Positions 1-8,718 of a stretch of 64,000 nt of DNA are shown here, piece by piece. A model generated the notes under the pieces. That model searched no databases and was not told the origin of the DNA. It saw only the letters and a program-made list of their open reading frames with translations. The number at the start of each line of letters is the position of its first letter. Position 1 is the stretch's first letter. Source of the DNA: Chitinophaga filiformis (lineage in GTDB: Bacteria > Bacteroidota > Bacteroidia > Chitinophagales > Chitinophagaceae); the NCBI RefSeq assembly GCF_900102545.1, contig NZ_FNBN01000006.1, positions 248,001 through 312,000 on the forward strand. The letters are read 5' to 3'. The position numbers and the translations under genes were made by a program.

Positions 1-1
1 T

Positions 2-79
2 CAGGTAATTGGCAAGGCACTGGAGAATTTTAATGGGGAAGGCACCGGAAAGATCCGGGTATTGGTAAACGTTAGATAG
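2..79 (+). CDS. C-terminal fragment of an unidentified protein
   Basis: An open frame enters from the left edge and ends at TAG 77-79. The last 25 residues end in GTGKIRVLVNVR. A glycine-lysine turn followed by a short hydrophobic strand is common at the end of medium-chain (quinone-oxidoreductase type) dehydrogenases, but this is too little to assign a family. The gene runs towards rpsG/rpsL, so it converges on them. Confidence 0.5.
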   Translation, partial: QVIGKALENFNGEGTGKIRVLVNVR

Positions 80-165
80 TCCGTTTAATACTAACAAACC
101 CGCAAAGGCGGCTGGATGACGAACGTTGTCCGGCCGTTTTTATTTATAGGATGATCAGTCCCTAT

Positions 166-248
166 ACAACAAACGCAATTAACAAAACATAATAGGACTC
201 CGGCCGGAGTCCCAGTGTTTATAGCGCGGGGCGTAACCCGGGGGATGA
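166..248 (+). repeat. Dispersed palindromic repeat, copy 1
   Basis: This 83-base unit is repeated almost exactly at 313-395. It holds a palindrome GGACTCCGGCCGGAGTCC and, near its end, a second G/C-rich hairpin (gcgggg...cccggggg). It lies between convergent genes, as REP-like elements often do. No transposase is nearby. Confidence 0.75.
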
Positions 249-312
249 ATGTTTGTAACACGGGGTATTCCCAGGTAAACGGAATGTAGGCAACACCGAA
301 GCGTCACAGATT

Positions 313-395
313 ACAACAAACGCAATTAACAAAATATAATAGGACTCCGGCAGGAGTCCCAGTGTTTATAGCGCTGGGTGCAACCCCGGGGACGA
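313..395 (+). repeat. Dispersed palindromic repeat, copy 2
   Basis: This is a direct copy of 166-248. It differs mainly in the palindrome centre (ccggcagg instead of ccggccgg) and in the G-rich end, where changes in the two arms (ctgggtg / caaccccgg) largely keep pairing. That suggests the folded form matters. Confidence 0.75.
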
Positions 396-443
396 AATGG
401 GATCAACCAATGGGAAATCGACATCTCCCGACACACCGGGCAC

Positions 444-484
444 AAAAAAAGAGAACATCCCCCGGTATAGCCCGGAGGATGTTT
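444..484 (-). terminator. Rho-independent terminator of rpsL-rpsG
   Basis: The arms AACATCC (454-460) and GGATGTT (477-483), with inner CCGGG/CCCGG pairing, form a strong stem. Read on the minus strand it is followed by a run of T, seen as A 444-450 on the plus strand. It lies 45 bases beyond the rpsG stop. Confidence 0.8.
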
Positions 485-528
485 CCCTTATATCTTTATA
501 AACCATCTACCTTAAGCGGCAGTAGATT

Positions 529-996
529 TTAGATCCTGAAGTGGGAGAATGCCTTGTTAGCTTCAGCCATACGGTGAGTATCTTCTTTCTTTTTGAAAGC
601 AGCACCTTCACCTTTGCTTGCAGCTACGATTTCGTTAGCCAGTTTCTCAGCCATGCTCTTACCATTTCTTTCACCAGCGTAACGGATTAACCATTTCATG
701 CACAGGGAGATCTTTCTGTCAGGACGAACCTCAGAAGGGATCTGGAAGGTAGCACCACCAATACGACGGCTTCTAACTTCTACAGCAGGAGTTACGTTTG
801 TCAGCGCTTTCTTCCAAACCTCGTAACCGTTTTCGTTAGTGATCTGGCTTACTCTGTCAATCGCATCGTAAAATATTCTGTAGGCAATGCTCTTTTTGCC
901 CTGTTCCATCACGTTGTTAACAAATCTGGTAACCAGTTTGTCGTTAAAGCGCGGATCCGGAGCCAAAGGCATCTTTTTTGCAGCTTGCTTTCTCAT
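529..996 (-). CDS. rpsG: 30S ribosomal protein S7
   Basis: S7 binds the 3' major domain of 16S rRNA, nucleates assembly of the 30S head and lines the exit site. The 155-residue product has the usual bacterial length and starts MRKQAAKKMPLAPDPRF, with the conserved segments MEQGKKSIAYRIFYDA, RRIGGATFQIPSEV and MAEKLANEI. It starts 33 bases after the rpsL stop, so the two are surely co-transcribed. A terminator follows directly and fusA, the usual next gene of the str operon, is not there. Confidence 0.98.
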   Translation of the reverse strand: MRKQAAKKMPLAPDPRFNDKLVTRFVNNVMEQGKKSIAYRIFYDAIDRVSQITNENGYEVWKKALTNVTPAVEVRSRRIGGATFQIPSEVRPDRKISLCMKWLIRYAGERNGKSMAEKLANEIVAASKGEGAAFKKKEDTHRMAEANKAFSHFRI

Positions 997-1029
997 TTAT
1001 CTGAAAAATTTCAACTATTTGTAAATGTA

Positions 1030-1410
1030 TTATTTCTTAGCCTTTTCCTTTTTGGTACCATACTTGGAACGGCTCTGCTTTCTATCTTTCACACCAGCAG
1101 TATCCAGGGAACCACGTACGATGTGGTAACGAACACCTGGCAGATCTTTTACCCTACCACCACGGATCAGCACGATGGAGTGTTCCTGCAGGTTATGTCC
1201 TTCACCAGGGATGTAAGCGATCACCTCTACTTTATTGGTCAAACGCACCTTTGCAACCTTGCGCAGCGCAGAGTTAGGCTTTTTAGGAGTGGTTGTGTAC
1301 ACACGGGTACAAACACCACGACGCTGAGGACAGCTATCTAAAGCCCTGGACTTGGATTTAGCCCGGATAATTTCTCTTCCTTTTCTTACTAATTGTTGTA
1401 TAGTAGGCAT
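1030..1410 (-). CDS. rpsL: 30S ribosomal protein S12
   Basis: S12 sits at the decoding centre and is the target of streptomycin-resistance changes. The start is placed at the ATG at 1410, giving MPTIQQLVRKGRE and 126 residues, the family length. A longer frame back to 1509 would add 33 residues foreign to S12 and would run across the promoter. The conserved loops TPKKPNSALRKVAKV and PGEGHNLQEHS are intact, and the lysine after TP (TPKKPNSA) is the wild-type, streptomycin-sensitive form. It is first gene of a two-gene operon with rpsG. Confidence 0.98.
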   Translation of the reverse strand: MPTIQQLVRKGREIIRAKSKSRALDSCPQRRGVCTRVYTTTPKKPNSALRKVAKVRLTNKVEVIAYIPGEGHNLQEHSIVLIRGGRVKDLPGVRYHIVRGSLDTAGVKDRKQSRSKYGTKKEKAKK

Positions 1411-1479
1411 TCTACCTAAGTTTTTTTTCTGTCGGTTTACAATGACATCCAAATCACCCAGAATGGGAATTTGGGAGGG

Positions 1480-1510
1480 CAAAGGTACATTTCTCCATGT
1501 TAATAACAAA
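1480..1510 (-). promoter_or_regulatory. Bacteroidota-type promoter of rpsL
   Basis: Read on the minus strand, TTTG (1507-1510) is followed after 19 bases by TACCTTTG (1480-1487). This matches the known Bacteroidota consensus TTG/TTTG, 17-23 bases, TAnnTTTG. Transcription would begin near 1473, leaving a leader of about 60 bases before the rpsL ATG. Confidence 0.7.
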
Positions 1511-1540
1511 ATGTTTTAAACATTTTTTTGGAGGAACCCT

Positions 1541-1831
1541 CTAGCGACCTGACAGATCGGTCACGATGTCTTTCCATTCCTGGTCTAATGATACCTCCGG
1601 CATTTTCCGTCCTGCCCTGGCATACCAATAACGGGCATTGCCACGGTCCCCTTCTTTCCTGTGTAGATAAGCGTGCACCCAGGCGGCTGTATCGTCTTCC
1701 AGGTGTTCTATTATATCATGCGCTTTTTGCCAGTTTCCTTTACCTTCCCACCAAAGGGAGGTCAGATAAGATGAGATGCCTGCGGGAGGCGTATCCTGGC
1801 TGAGGGAGTCCAGAAAAGCTGAAAGTGTCAT
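1541..1831 (-). CDS. Small conserved protein of unknown function
   Basis: A soluble protein of about 96 residues without signal or membrane segment. The core (WWEGKGNWQKAHDI, WVHAYLHRKEGD, NARYWYARAGRKMP) is a pattern I recognise from small, widely spread hypothetical proteins; its helical make-up recalls a TPR-like fold but this is inference. The start MTLSAFLDSL at 1831 is preferred because CAGG lies just upstream; an ATG five codons earlier (1846) is possible. It stands alone upstream of rpsL on the same strand, but rpsL has its own promoter between them. No function is assigned. Confidence 0.8.
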   Translation of the reverse strand: MTLSAFLDSLSQDTPPAGISSYLTSLWWEGKGNWQKAHDIIEHLEDDTAAWVHAYLHRKEGDRGNARYWYARAGRKMPEVSLDQEWKDIVTDLSGR

Positions 1832-1846
1832 CCTGCAAAGATGCAT

Positions 1847-2283
1847 TTTTTCCCCGGGAATCCCTAATGTTTGCCGAGAGCACCCCGTACAAGCTGCATG
1901 AGAATATTGTCTTTAACAATGGCCATAAAGGTTCTTTGAGGTTATAAATAGCTTGCTTGTCGTATCCGACTAAGGTACCAGTAATAATACCTATAGACAT
2001 CAAAATAGTATTTAAAGGTCACTTCAATATCCCATCGATATATAGATACCCTTTAAATAGCCTCTTAATACCATTTTAGCATTCTAATGGTAAGCCGATT
2101 CCAGGCCGATAGTAAGCCGACAGTAAGCTATCCGAACACTGCGGAAAGATTATCTAACTCGTGTAGGTCTATTACTCTGATGCGCCTGGTAGTTCCTGAT
2201 TATCAAACCATTCGGTTCAGGCATGCGATGCGGGGGCAGGGAATATAAAATTCCTGGTTAGATGTTCTTAATATAAACGAAGA
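1847..2283. other. Intergenic region without a supported gene
   Basis: About 440 bases with no convincing coding frame. Between roughly 2088 and 2133 short units of the type taagccga / aggccga / tagtaagccga recur, resembling the AAAGGCATAGT array at 48362-48415 in style. The function is unknown. Confidence 0.5.
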
Positions 2284-2309
2284 GGGCCATCCGCATTCGC
2301 AAATGGCCC
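2284..2309 (-). terminator. Hairpin after ilvE
   Basis: The arms GGGCCAT (2284-2290) and ATGGCCC (2303-2309) form a stem 26 bases past the ilvE stop. The minus-strand downstream tract (ctcttcgttta) is only weakly T-rich, so termination is likely but not certain. Confidence 0.55.
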
Positions 2310-2334
2310 CTTACTAACACAACTAAGACTATTT

Positions 2335-3456
2335 TTAGTGTTTTGATACCTTGTAGTTCCAGTTACGGGTGTCTTCCGCTCTGCCGGTACGGATGGCATC
2401 CAGCCTCTCCAGCAGTTCATCCCCTACTGCATATCTGGTAGTATCCAGGTGAATCTCATGCTCCTTATAATGCAGATCTTCCACATAAGCCACGCTTGAC
2501 GCAGTACCTGTACCGAATACTTCCCTCAGCGTACCCGCCTTCCAGGCAGCAACGATCTCTTCTATAGAAATAGGCCTTTCCTCTACGGTCAGTCCCATAT
2601 CCGAGAGAATGTCCATTACACTGGCACGGGTCACCCCTGCCAGGATAGTTCCCTGGGTCAGGTCAGGCGTGATAGCCTTATTACCGATGATCGCAAAAAC
2701 GTTCATGGTACCACACTCCTGTAAATATTTATATTCCAGCCCATCTACCCAAAGGATCTGGTCAAATCCCTGTTTACGGGCCTGCATAGTCGGATACATG
2801 GCGCCGCCATAGTTACCCGCCGCTTTTGCATAACCTACGCCGCCAGGAAAAGCACGTATATATTTATCCTGTACCAGCAATCTGATAGGCTTATTGAAAT
2901 ACGGACCAGAAGGAGAATTAATGATGACAAACTTGTAAGTGTCTGAAGGTCTTACTCCTATAAATTCATCCGCAGCGATCATGAAAGGTCGCAGGTACAG
3001 TGAGCTGCCCTCATTGGTAGGTACCCAGTCACGATCGAGGTTGATCAGCATGTCCATGCCACCAATAAATAACCATTCCGGCATGTACGGCATCCCCATG
3101 CGTTCTGCAGAGGCATTAAAACGGGCATAGTTGTCATACGGACGGAAGATCATAGGTTCTCCCTGAGGGTCTTTGTAGGCCTTAATACCTTCAAAAATGG
3201 CTTGTCCGTAATGCCAGGCGGCATTGGAAGGACTTACAGAAAGATTTTGGAAAGGCAGGATCTCTGCATTTTTCCATTCCTTTCCATCAAAATCTGCCAC
3301 CAGCATGTGGTCGGCATACTTCTTCCCGAACACAAGATTGTTAAAATCAATTTCATTGATCCGGCTCTCGCTGGTCCGGGTCACTTTAATTTTTTTAACT
3401 GCCTCTTCAAGTACGGCGTTTGTTGTTGGATTGTCTACTGCCATCATAAGGACCAT
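2335..3456 (-). CDS. ilvE: Branched-chain-amino-acid aminotransferase
   Basis: This PLP enzyme of fold class IV moves the amino group between glutamate and the 2-oxo acids of valine, leucine and isoleucine in the cytoplasm. The product of 373 residues fits the longer BCAT-II form. Visible motifs are HYGQAIFEGIKAY, LYLRPFMIA, the lysine of KAAGNYGG (about residue 211) that should carry PLP, and YLQECGTMNVFA. The start could be either of the clustered Met codons (3456, 3447 or 3444). It stands alone, with no ilv or leu genes beside it. Confidence 0.95.
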   Translation of the reverse strand: MVLMMAVDNPTTNAVLEEAVKKIKVTRTSESRINEIDFNNLVFGKKYADHMLVADFDGKEWKNAEILPFQNLSVSPSNAAWHYGQAIFEGIKAYKDPQGEPMIFRPYDNYARFNASAERMGMPYMPEWLFIGGMDMLINLDRDWVPTNEGSSLYLRPFMIAADEFIGVRPSDTYKFVIINSPSGPYFNKPIRLLVQDKYIRAFPGGVGYAKAAGNYGGAMYPTMQARKQGFDQILWVDGLEYKYLQECGTMNVFAIIGNKAITPDLTQGTILAGVTRASVMDILSDMGLTVEERPISIEEIVAAWKAGTLREVFGTGTASSVAYVEDLHYKEHEIHLDTTRYAVGDELLERLDAIRTGRAEDTRNWNYKVSKH

Positions 3457-3638
3457 TAATTTTTTATATTGTGTTTTGGTGTCTGAATTTCAATTCCCGG
3501 TCCTGTTCCCGTATAAAATCTAAAGTCGGAAATCCTGAATCTAAAATTGAATACTCTTACATTTGCTCACTGTCAGATGCAAATAAACTGATTTTTTCCC
3601 CAAAGGGGAGCTATACATTAAGTTAAATATACATATAC

Positions 3639-4136
3639 ATGTCTTTTGATAAATTGCAACTGGATCCGTACTTGTTGGCCAGGATATACACCCAGCCTAT
3701 TATTCCGGGGAAAAAGGCGCCTGTTGCAGTGGTGACAGAAGCACCTCCTAAAGTGAAATTTTTAGGCGAAAATCAAAAAAACATTGCACTGTTCATACAA
3801 AACGACAGCGAAGCATATTTAAATGAAGAATTATTTAACCTGCTTACCAATATATTAAACGCATGTAAACTGGGAATGCAGGACATTGCGCTTATAAATG
3901 TAACCCAATACAGTGCGATGACATTTACAACCTGGCAAGCCGCCGTTCCAATGAAGCAGGCAGTGCTTTTCGGTATCGATCCTGCAACTATGGGGCTTGA
4001 GGCCATATCCAACTACCAGCTCTTGCAGGTAAATGCTTGCCAGCTGATATGTTCCGATCCGCTGCAGCTCATTGCCCAGGATAAAACACTGAAAGGAAAA
4101 CTGTGGATGGGGCTGAAACAATTACTGGGTATATAA
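3639..4136 (+). CDS. Conserved hypothetical protein, first gene of the rdgB run
   Basis: A soluble 165-residue protein with no signal peptide or membrane segment. I do not recognise a named domain. It begins MSFDKLQLDPYLLARIY and alternates hydrophobic strands (NIALFIQND, DIALINVTQY, QAVLFGIDP) with helices, which suggests a small alpha/beta domain. It may be distantly related to small DNA polymerase III accessory subunits, but this is only an impression. It ends 33 bases before rdgB, so the two are probably co-transcribed. Confidence 0.8.
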   Translation: MSFDKLQLDPYLLARIYTQPIIPGKKAPVAVVTEAPPKVKFLGENQKNIALFIQNDSEAYLNEELFNLLTNILNACKLGMQDIALINVTQYSAMTFTTWQAAVPMKQAVLFGIDPATMGLEAISNYQLLQVNACQLICSDPLQLIAQDKTLKGKLWMGLKQLLGI

Positions 4137-4169
4137 CATCATTGCCATAGACACTAAACCGCTTTTCGA

Positions 4170-4763
4170 ATGACACTTGTATTTGCTACCAACAACGAAA
4201 ACAAGGTAAAGGAGATCCGCTCCATGCTGGGCGACCACTTTTCTATCATTACATTGAAAGAAGCTGGTATCGACATCGATATTCCTGAACCTCACGATAC
4301 ACTGGAAGACAACGCCAGGGAGAAATCATCTGTCATATATGAAATGACCGGCAAAAACTGTTTTTCTGAAGATACCGGCCTGGAAATAGACGCACTGAAT
4401 GGCGCTCCTGGAGTTTTGTCAGCCCGCTATGCAGGCGAACAGAAACTGGCAGACGATAATATTACCCGGGTGCTACACGAAATGGATGGTCAGGAGAACC
4501 GGCAGGCGCATTTCAGAACAGTGATCTCCCTGATACTGAATGGCAAGGAATACCAGTTCACCGGCGTATGCCCCGGCACCATCCTCACCGAAAGGCGCGG
4601 CGGAAAAGGCTTTGGTTACGATCCTATTTTCGTACCGATTGGCGCTAAAAAAGCATTTGCTGAAATGGATATAGCAGAAAAGAATCAATACAGCCACAGA
4701 GCTAAAGCCCTTCAACAGCTGATCACTTTTCTGAAGGAAGCTGCTACCAAACCACTTTCCTGA
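4170..4763 (+). CDS. rdgB: Non-canonical purine NTP pyrophosphatase (RdgB/HAM1)
   Basis: The enzyme hydrolyses dITP, ITP and XTP to monophosphates and so keeps deaminated purines out of DNA and RNA. All hallmarks are present: the N-terminal LVFATNNENKVKEI, the substrate/metal segment FSEDTGLEIDALNGAPGVLSARYAG, and the C-terminal GFGYDPIFVP followed by a serine-histidine pair (YSHRAKAL). The length of 197 residues is typical. It lies in a forward run with the unknown gene upstream and a thioesterase downstream. Confidence 0.97.
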   Translation: MTLVFATNNENKVKEIRSMLGDHFSIITLKEAGIDIDIPEPHDTLEDNAREKSSVIYEMTGKNCFSEDTGLEIDALNGAPGVLSARYAGEQKLADDNITRVLHEMDGQENRQAHFRTVISLILNGKEYQFTGVCPGTILTERRGGKGFGYDPIFVPIGAKKAFAEMDIAEKNQYSHRAKALQQLITFLKEAATKPLS

Positions 4764-4818
4764 TTAACCGGAAACCATACACTATTCAGCTTCACATTTT
4801 TAATTGTACTACCTGATT

Positions 4819-5277
4819 ATGGCAAGAGTAAAAATAAATATGCCGGAAAAGCTGGGTTACACCACTCAGATACCGGTAAGAATCACAGATATCAACTACG
4901 GCGGACATGTAGGGAATGATTCCATTCTGTCCATCCTTCACCAGGCCCGGGTTGAGTTTCTCAAATCGATGGGCTTTGAAGAAAGAGGCCCCAATGATGG
5001 ACTGATCATGGCCGATGCCGCCCTGATCTATAAAGGAGAAGGTTTTGCAGGTGATATCTTTGATATCGCTATCGGTGTCGCGGATATTACACCCTTCGGC
5101 TTTGACATGTACTATAGAATAACCACCATACGCGATGGCAACAAAATCCTGATCACTGAAGCAAAATCAGGCATGATCTTCTTCGACTACAATGCCCGTA
5201 AAGTGGCCAGACTACCGGAAGAATGGAAGGAAAAGCTGGCAGTGTACGACCAGGATATCGTATCCACCGGTAAATAA
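4819..5277 (+). CDS. Hot-dog-fold acyl-CoA thioesterase (4HBT family)
   Basis: The product (152 residues from the ATG at 4819) shows the YbgC/FadM pattern: RITDINYGGHVGNDSILSILHQARVEFL, in which an aspartate starts the first strand and the long hot-dog helix follows. The asparagine-tyrosine-glycine variant replaces the usual DMxGHV form. The substrate is probably an acyl-CoA but cannot be told. A TTG 15 bases upstream is rejected because it has no support. It follows rdgB by 55 bases. Confidence 0.88.
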   Translation: MARVKINMPEKLGYTTQIPVRITDINYGGHVGNDSILSILHQARVEFLKSMGFEERGPNDGLIMADAALIYKGEGFAGDIFDIAIGVADITPFGFDMYYRITTIRDGNKILITEAKSGMIFFDYNARKVARLPEEWKEKLAVYDQDIVSTGK

Positions 5278-5373
5278 ACTATAAAAGGAAAATCTAGTCT
5301 TAAAAAATATTAAACGGGAATCACCATAATGGGAATCCCCTCCCAAAAAACATATAAACAATCAGGAAAAAGA

Positions 5374-5955
5374 ATGGGAACAGCTAATCTGACGAGTATT
5401 ATCAAACAGCGCCGTAATATCAAACCGGCCAGCATGAATGGGAAAAAGATACCGGACCAACAGGTACAGGAGTTACTGGAACTGGCTGACTGGGCGCCTA
5501 CACACGGGTATACAGAGCCATGGTATTTTGTAGTGTTCAGCGGAGATGCGGTAAAACGCTTCTGCCAGGATCATGCGGATCTTTATAAAGCGAACACACC
5601 CGCCGATAAATTTGCCCAGGCCAGCTACGAAAAGCTGCAACAGCAGGGCGACCTTGCCTCTCACGTCATCGCTATCTGCATGAAAAGAGGCAGCAAACCG
5701 GCCATCCCTGAAGTAGAGGAGATCGCTTCCGTTGCCTGCGCTACCCAGAACTTATGGCTGGGTGCTACAGAAAAAGGATTTGCCGGCTACTGGGGCTCTG
5801 GTGGAATGACCTTCCACCCCGCCATGAAAGAATATCTTTCCTTACGCGAAGAAGATAAAGTGCTTGGTTTCTTCTACCTGGGATATACCGACGAACAGGT
5901 ACCTGAGGGCAGAAGACTGAAGCCGAAAGAAGAGAAAGTGAAATGGGAAAAGTAA
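5374..5955 (+). CDS. Nitroreductase family protein
   Basis: An FMN-dependent NAD(P)H oxidoreductase of the small YdjA-like type. It shows the N-terminal SIIKQRRNIKPASM, the flavin-contact segment ADWAPTHGYTEPWYFVVF, and the C-terminal WGSGGMTFHPAM and GFFYLGYTD. The start at 5374 (MGTANLTSI, preceded by AGGAAAAAG) fits the family better than the in-frame ATG at 5329, which adds a 15-residue lysine-rich extension. The physiological substrate is unknown. Confidence 0.92.
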   Translation: MGTANLTSIIKQRRNIKPASMNGKKIPDQQVQELLELADWAPTHGYTEPWYFVVFSGDAVKRFCQDHADLYKANTPADKFAQASYEKLQQQGDLASHVIAICMKRGSKPAIPEVEEIASVACATQNLWLGATEKGFAGYWGSGGMTFHPAMKEYLSLREEDKVLGFFYLGYTDEQVPEGRRLKPKEEKVKWEK

Positions 5956-6036
5956 ACTGATCGGGAATTGAGAACAGTAAGCATAAAATCGCTTCCTGTT
6001 CTCAATTCCTGATTTCTTCATCCTAATCTTAACAGC

Positions 6037-8664
6037 ATGCGGAACCATATTCTTCTGAAAATATTACCGTCCATTTTATTGCTGCTGCTCTATACCCACC
6101 TTCATGCGCAGAATAAACCCACCCCTCCAAAAACATTAGACAGTGCTACTCTCAGTAAGATCATTTCCCAGCAGGTAAAAGATACTGCTTCCGGAAAATC
6201 AGTGATCAAACTGTCCGATACTTCCGTTGCCATTATTATCAGCCGGCTGGAAAGCTATACCCTCATGCTGAACCAGGTCATGAGTACCCTGCGCCGCGGA
6301 CTGGACACCGTAGAAATCAGCGAAAGTATTCCCCTGATTGACTCTTCCATGCGGGTCGTGAAACGGGATATGGCTGCCATCGGCAGTACCAACAATATGC
6401 ATGACCTTTATACCAATCATGTATTGCTGGTGCAGCTCGAAAGGAAGCTGGACAGCTGGCAGGATCAGCTATTCAGATTCCACGACAAACTGGTGAATAT
6501 CGCCGACACCCTTTCGCTTCTGAGAAAGGATACGACCATGCGTAATTTTCCTGCGGAAGATGAGCTGAGGGATATTTACGTCGGACAAATGGCCACGCTC
6601 ATACAAAAATGGCGACAGGTGGATAGCGCCAACAAGACCAACCTGCTGCACCTCGGATTACTCCAGAATAAAGTAGCTAAAAGATATATCGACGTTACGA
6701 ACCTGCTGGAAGATATGGATTTCCAGTTGTCCAGGTTTTCACAACGCCTGTTCAACAAGGATTTCAGCTATCTATGGGAACCGCCCCTTCCCGGGAAAAA
6801 AGGGCCAAAGTTTCCCCAGGTGCTGAACCGTTCAATACATAAGAACCTTAACATTCTCAGGATCTTCTTTGCCGTACACGGCCCTGTTTACCTGCTGTGG
6901 CTCCTGTTAGCGGTTCTGTTTCTGTGGTGGGTCACCTTTAATGCACGGAAAGTAAAACGGAAACATGAGGAACGGGAGGCAGAAAGCATCCTGCAGCAAT
7001 CCCGTCACCTCTACCGGTATCCGGTGGCCAGCACCATCCTGTTGATATCGACCTTTTCCTTCCTGATTTCCATTCAGTATCCCATCATGTATACGGGCAT
7101 CTGCTGGATCATCACCGCACTTGCAACTACCTTTATTATCCGCCATAATATTCCGCCCAATCTTTTCAAAAGATGGTTGCTGCTGGTATTACTGCTGATT
7201 GTCTACTGCGTTAATAACCTGCTGATCCAGGTAACGTTTACCGAACAATGGGGTGTTTTTACCGGAGGGATTGTATCTGTTGTACTGGGTACTTACTTCT
7301 TACGTACGCTCAGGAATACGACGCTGCCGCTGCCTAAATACTCAAGGACTGTAATTTTGCTGTTTATTGCACTCAGCGGACTGTCAGTATTACTGGTAGT
7401 ATTGGCCCGCGTCTCTGCTGCAAAGATCATGGGTGCCGCCAGTGTGGTGAGCATTACGATGATGCCGGGTATTATTCTCATGGTAGAAATACTGATGGAG
7501 GCCATCTATCTTCAGGTAGAAGCCAAGAAGGATTCCAGCACCTTCATTTCCATGATCGACTACCAGAATATTAAGTCCCGCCTGAAGACCATTTTCTATA
7601 TAGCAGCTTTCATAGGCTGGCTGGCCCTGATAGCGCGTAACCTCTACCTGTATGATGGTCTCTATGAAAGCATTTCCGATATGCTGGTAGCGGAGCGGAA
7701 GATCGGCAACTTTACATTCTCATTCAGCAGCGTGATTATTTTCCTGCTGATTATCTGGCTGTCGACAGTCGTTACACAGATCATTTCCTACCTGCTGGGA
7801 TATACCGGCCAGAGCCCGCAAGGCCACAAAAAACTGGGATCTGCCATGCTGCTGATACGCCTGGCCGTATTGGGCGCTGGTACACTGCTGGCCTTTGCTG
7901 CTTCAGGCATCCCTATGGATAAGCTGGCTATAGTAGTGGGAGCATTGGGTGTAGGTATCGGTTTCGGCTTGCAGAACATTGTGAACAACCTCGTATCAGG
8001 GGTGATCCTTGCATTTGAAAAACCCATTGAAGTAGGCGACGTCATTGAACTGGGCGCCCGCACGGGTGTGGTGAAAGAGATAGGCATACGATCCAGTAAG
8101 ATCTCCGCCGGAGATGGTTCTGAAGTGATTGTACCTAACGGCGACCTTATAGCACAGCAACTGGTGAACTGGACACTGACCAACAGGACCCGCCGTGTAG
8201 ACGTAGTCGTGGGTATCGCCTACGGCGCTGATCTGAAAAAGGCGCTCACTGTGGTCAAAGAGTATCTCCAAAGTCTCGATGATATACTCAAAAATCCGGA
8301 ACCGGTCGTGCTGCTACAGAACTTCAGGGACATAGCTGTAGATATCCAGGCCATGTTCTGGATCAGTGATCTTGGGCAGGCGGGAACTATAAAAAGCCAG
8401 GTATTGACGGATGTCTACGTCAAACTCCAGGAAGCGGGCATTAGTATCGCCTATCCGAGGCCGCAACAGGTGCAGATCAATATGGAACCAGGTAACTGGC
8501 AACAGGCGCCGGCAGCATCAACACCGGCCACACAGGCAGCACCCATAACGGCTGTAAAGCCTTCGCCGGTGAAGCCTTCGTTGGAACCGCCTGCTAAGAT
8601 GCCACCATCTGATACGCCGCAAAAGCCGGACGATCGACAGAGCGATGCCGGCGATGTGAAGTAA
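6037..8664 (+). CDS. Large mechanosensitive channel of the MscS family
   Basis: An 875-residue inner-membrane protein with a signal peptide (residues 1-24, ending LHAQ). A helical periplasmic domain of about 250 residues is followed by a series of membrane segments from about 280 onwards. The canonical MscS module comes near 620-780: the pore helix ALGVGIGFGLQNIVNNLVSG, then FEKPIEVGDVIEL and the beta domain VPNGDLIAQQLVNW. The long N-terminal part is that of the KefA/MscM-like class. The C-terminus is proline/alanine-rich and probably disordered. Such channels open under membrane tension during hypo-osmotic shock. It is followed 54 bases later by the thioredoxin-like gene, but no functional link is evident. 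Confidence 0.94.
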   Translation: MRNHILLKILPSILLLLLYTHLHAQNKPTPPKTLDSATLSKIISQQVKDTASGKSVIKLSDTSVAIIISRLESYTLMLNQVMSTLRRGLDTVEISESIPLIDSSMRVVKRDMAAIGSTNNMHDLYTNHVLLVQLERKLDSWQDQLFRFHDKLVNIADTLSLLRKDTTMRNFPAEDELRDIYVGQMATLIQKWRQVDSANKTNLLHLGLLQNKVAKRYIDVTNLLEDMDFQLSRFSQRLFNKDFSYLWEPPLPGKKGPKFPQVLNRSIHKNLNILRIFFAVHGPVYLLWLLLAVLFLWWVTFNARKVKRKHEEREAESILQQSRHLYRYPVASTILLISTFSFLISIQYPIMYTGICWIITALATTFIIRHNIPPNLFKRWLLLVLLLIVYCVNNLLIQVTFTEQWGVFTGGIVSVVLGTYFLRTLRNTTLPLPKYSRTVILLFIALSGLSVLLVVLARVSAAKIMGAASVVSITMMPGIILMVEILMEAIYLQVEAKKDSSTFISMIDYQNIKSRLKTIFYIAAFIGWLALIARNLYLYDGLYESISDMLVAERKIGNFTFSFSSVIIFLLIIWLSTVVTQIISYLLGYTGQSPQGHKKLGSAMLLIRLAVLGAGTLLAFAASGIPMDKLAIVVGALGVGIGFGLQNIVNNLVSGVILAFEKPIEVGDVIELGARTGVVKEIGIRSSKISAGDGSEVIVPNGDLIAQQLVNWTLTNRTRRVDVVVGIAYGADLKKALTVVKEYLQSLDDILKNPEPVVLLQNFRDIAVDIQAMFWISDLGQAGTIKSQVLTDVYVKLQEAGISIAYPRPQQVQINMEPGNWQQAPAASTPATQAAPITAVKPSPVKPSLEPPAKMPPSDTPQKPDDRQSDAGDVK

Positions 8665-8718
8665 AATTCCCCTACATTTGTAGAAGGTAACCGTGCCACA
8701 ACATAAACTTATCGCGAT

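Noticed and set aside
1411..1509. N-terminal extension of S12
   Set aside because: It lies across the rpsL promoter and has no counterpart in the S12 family.
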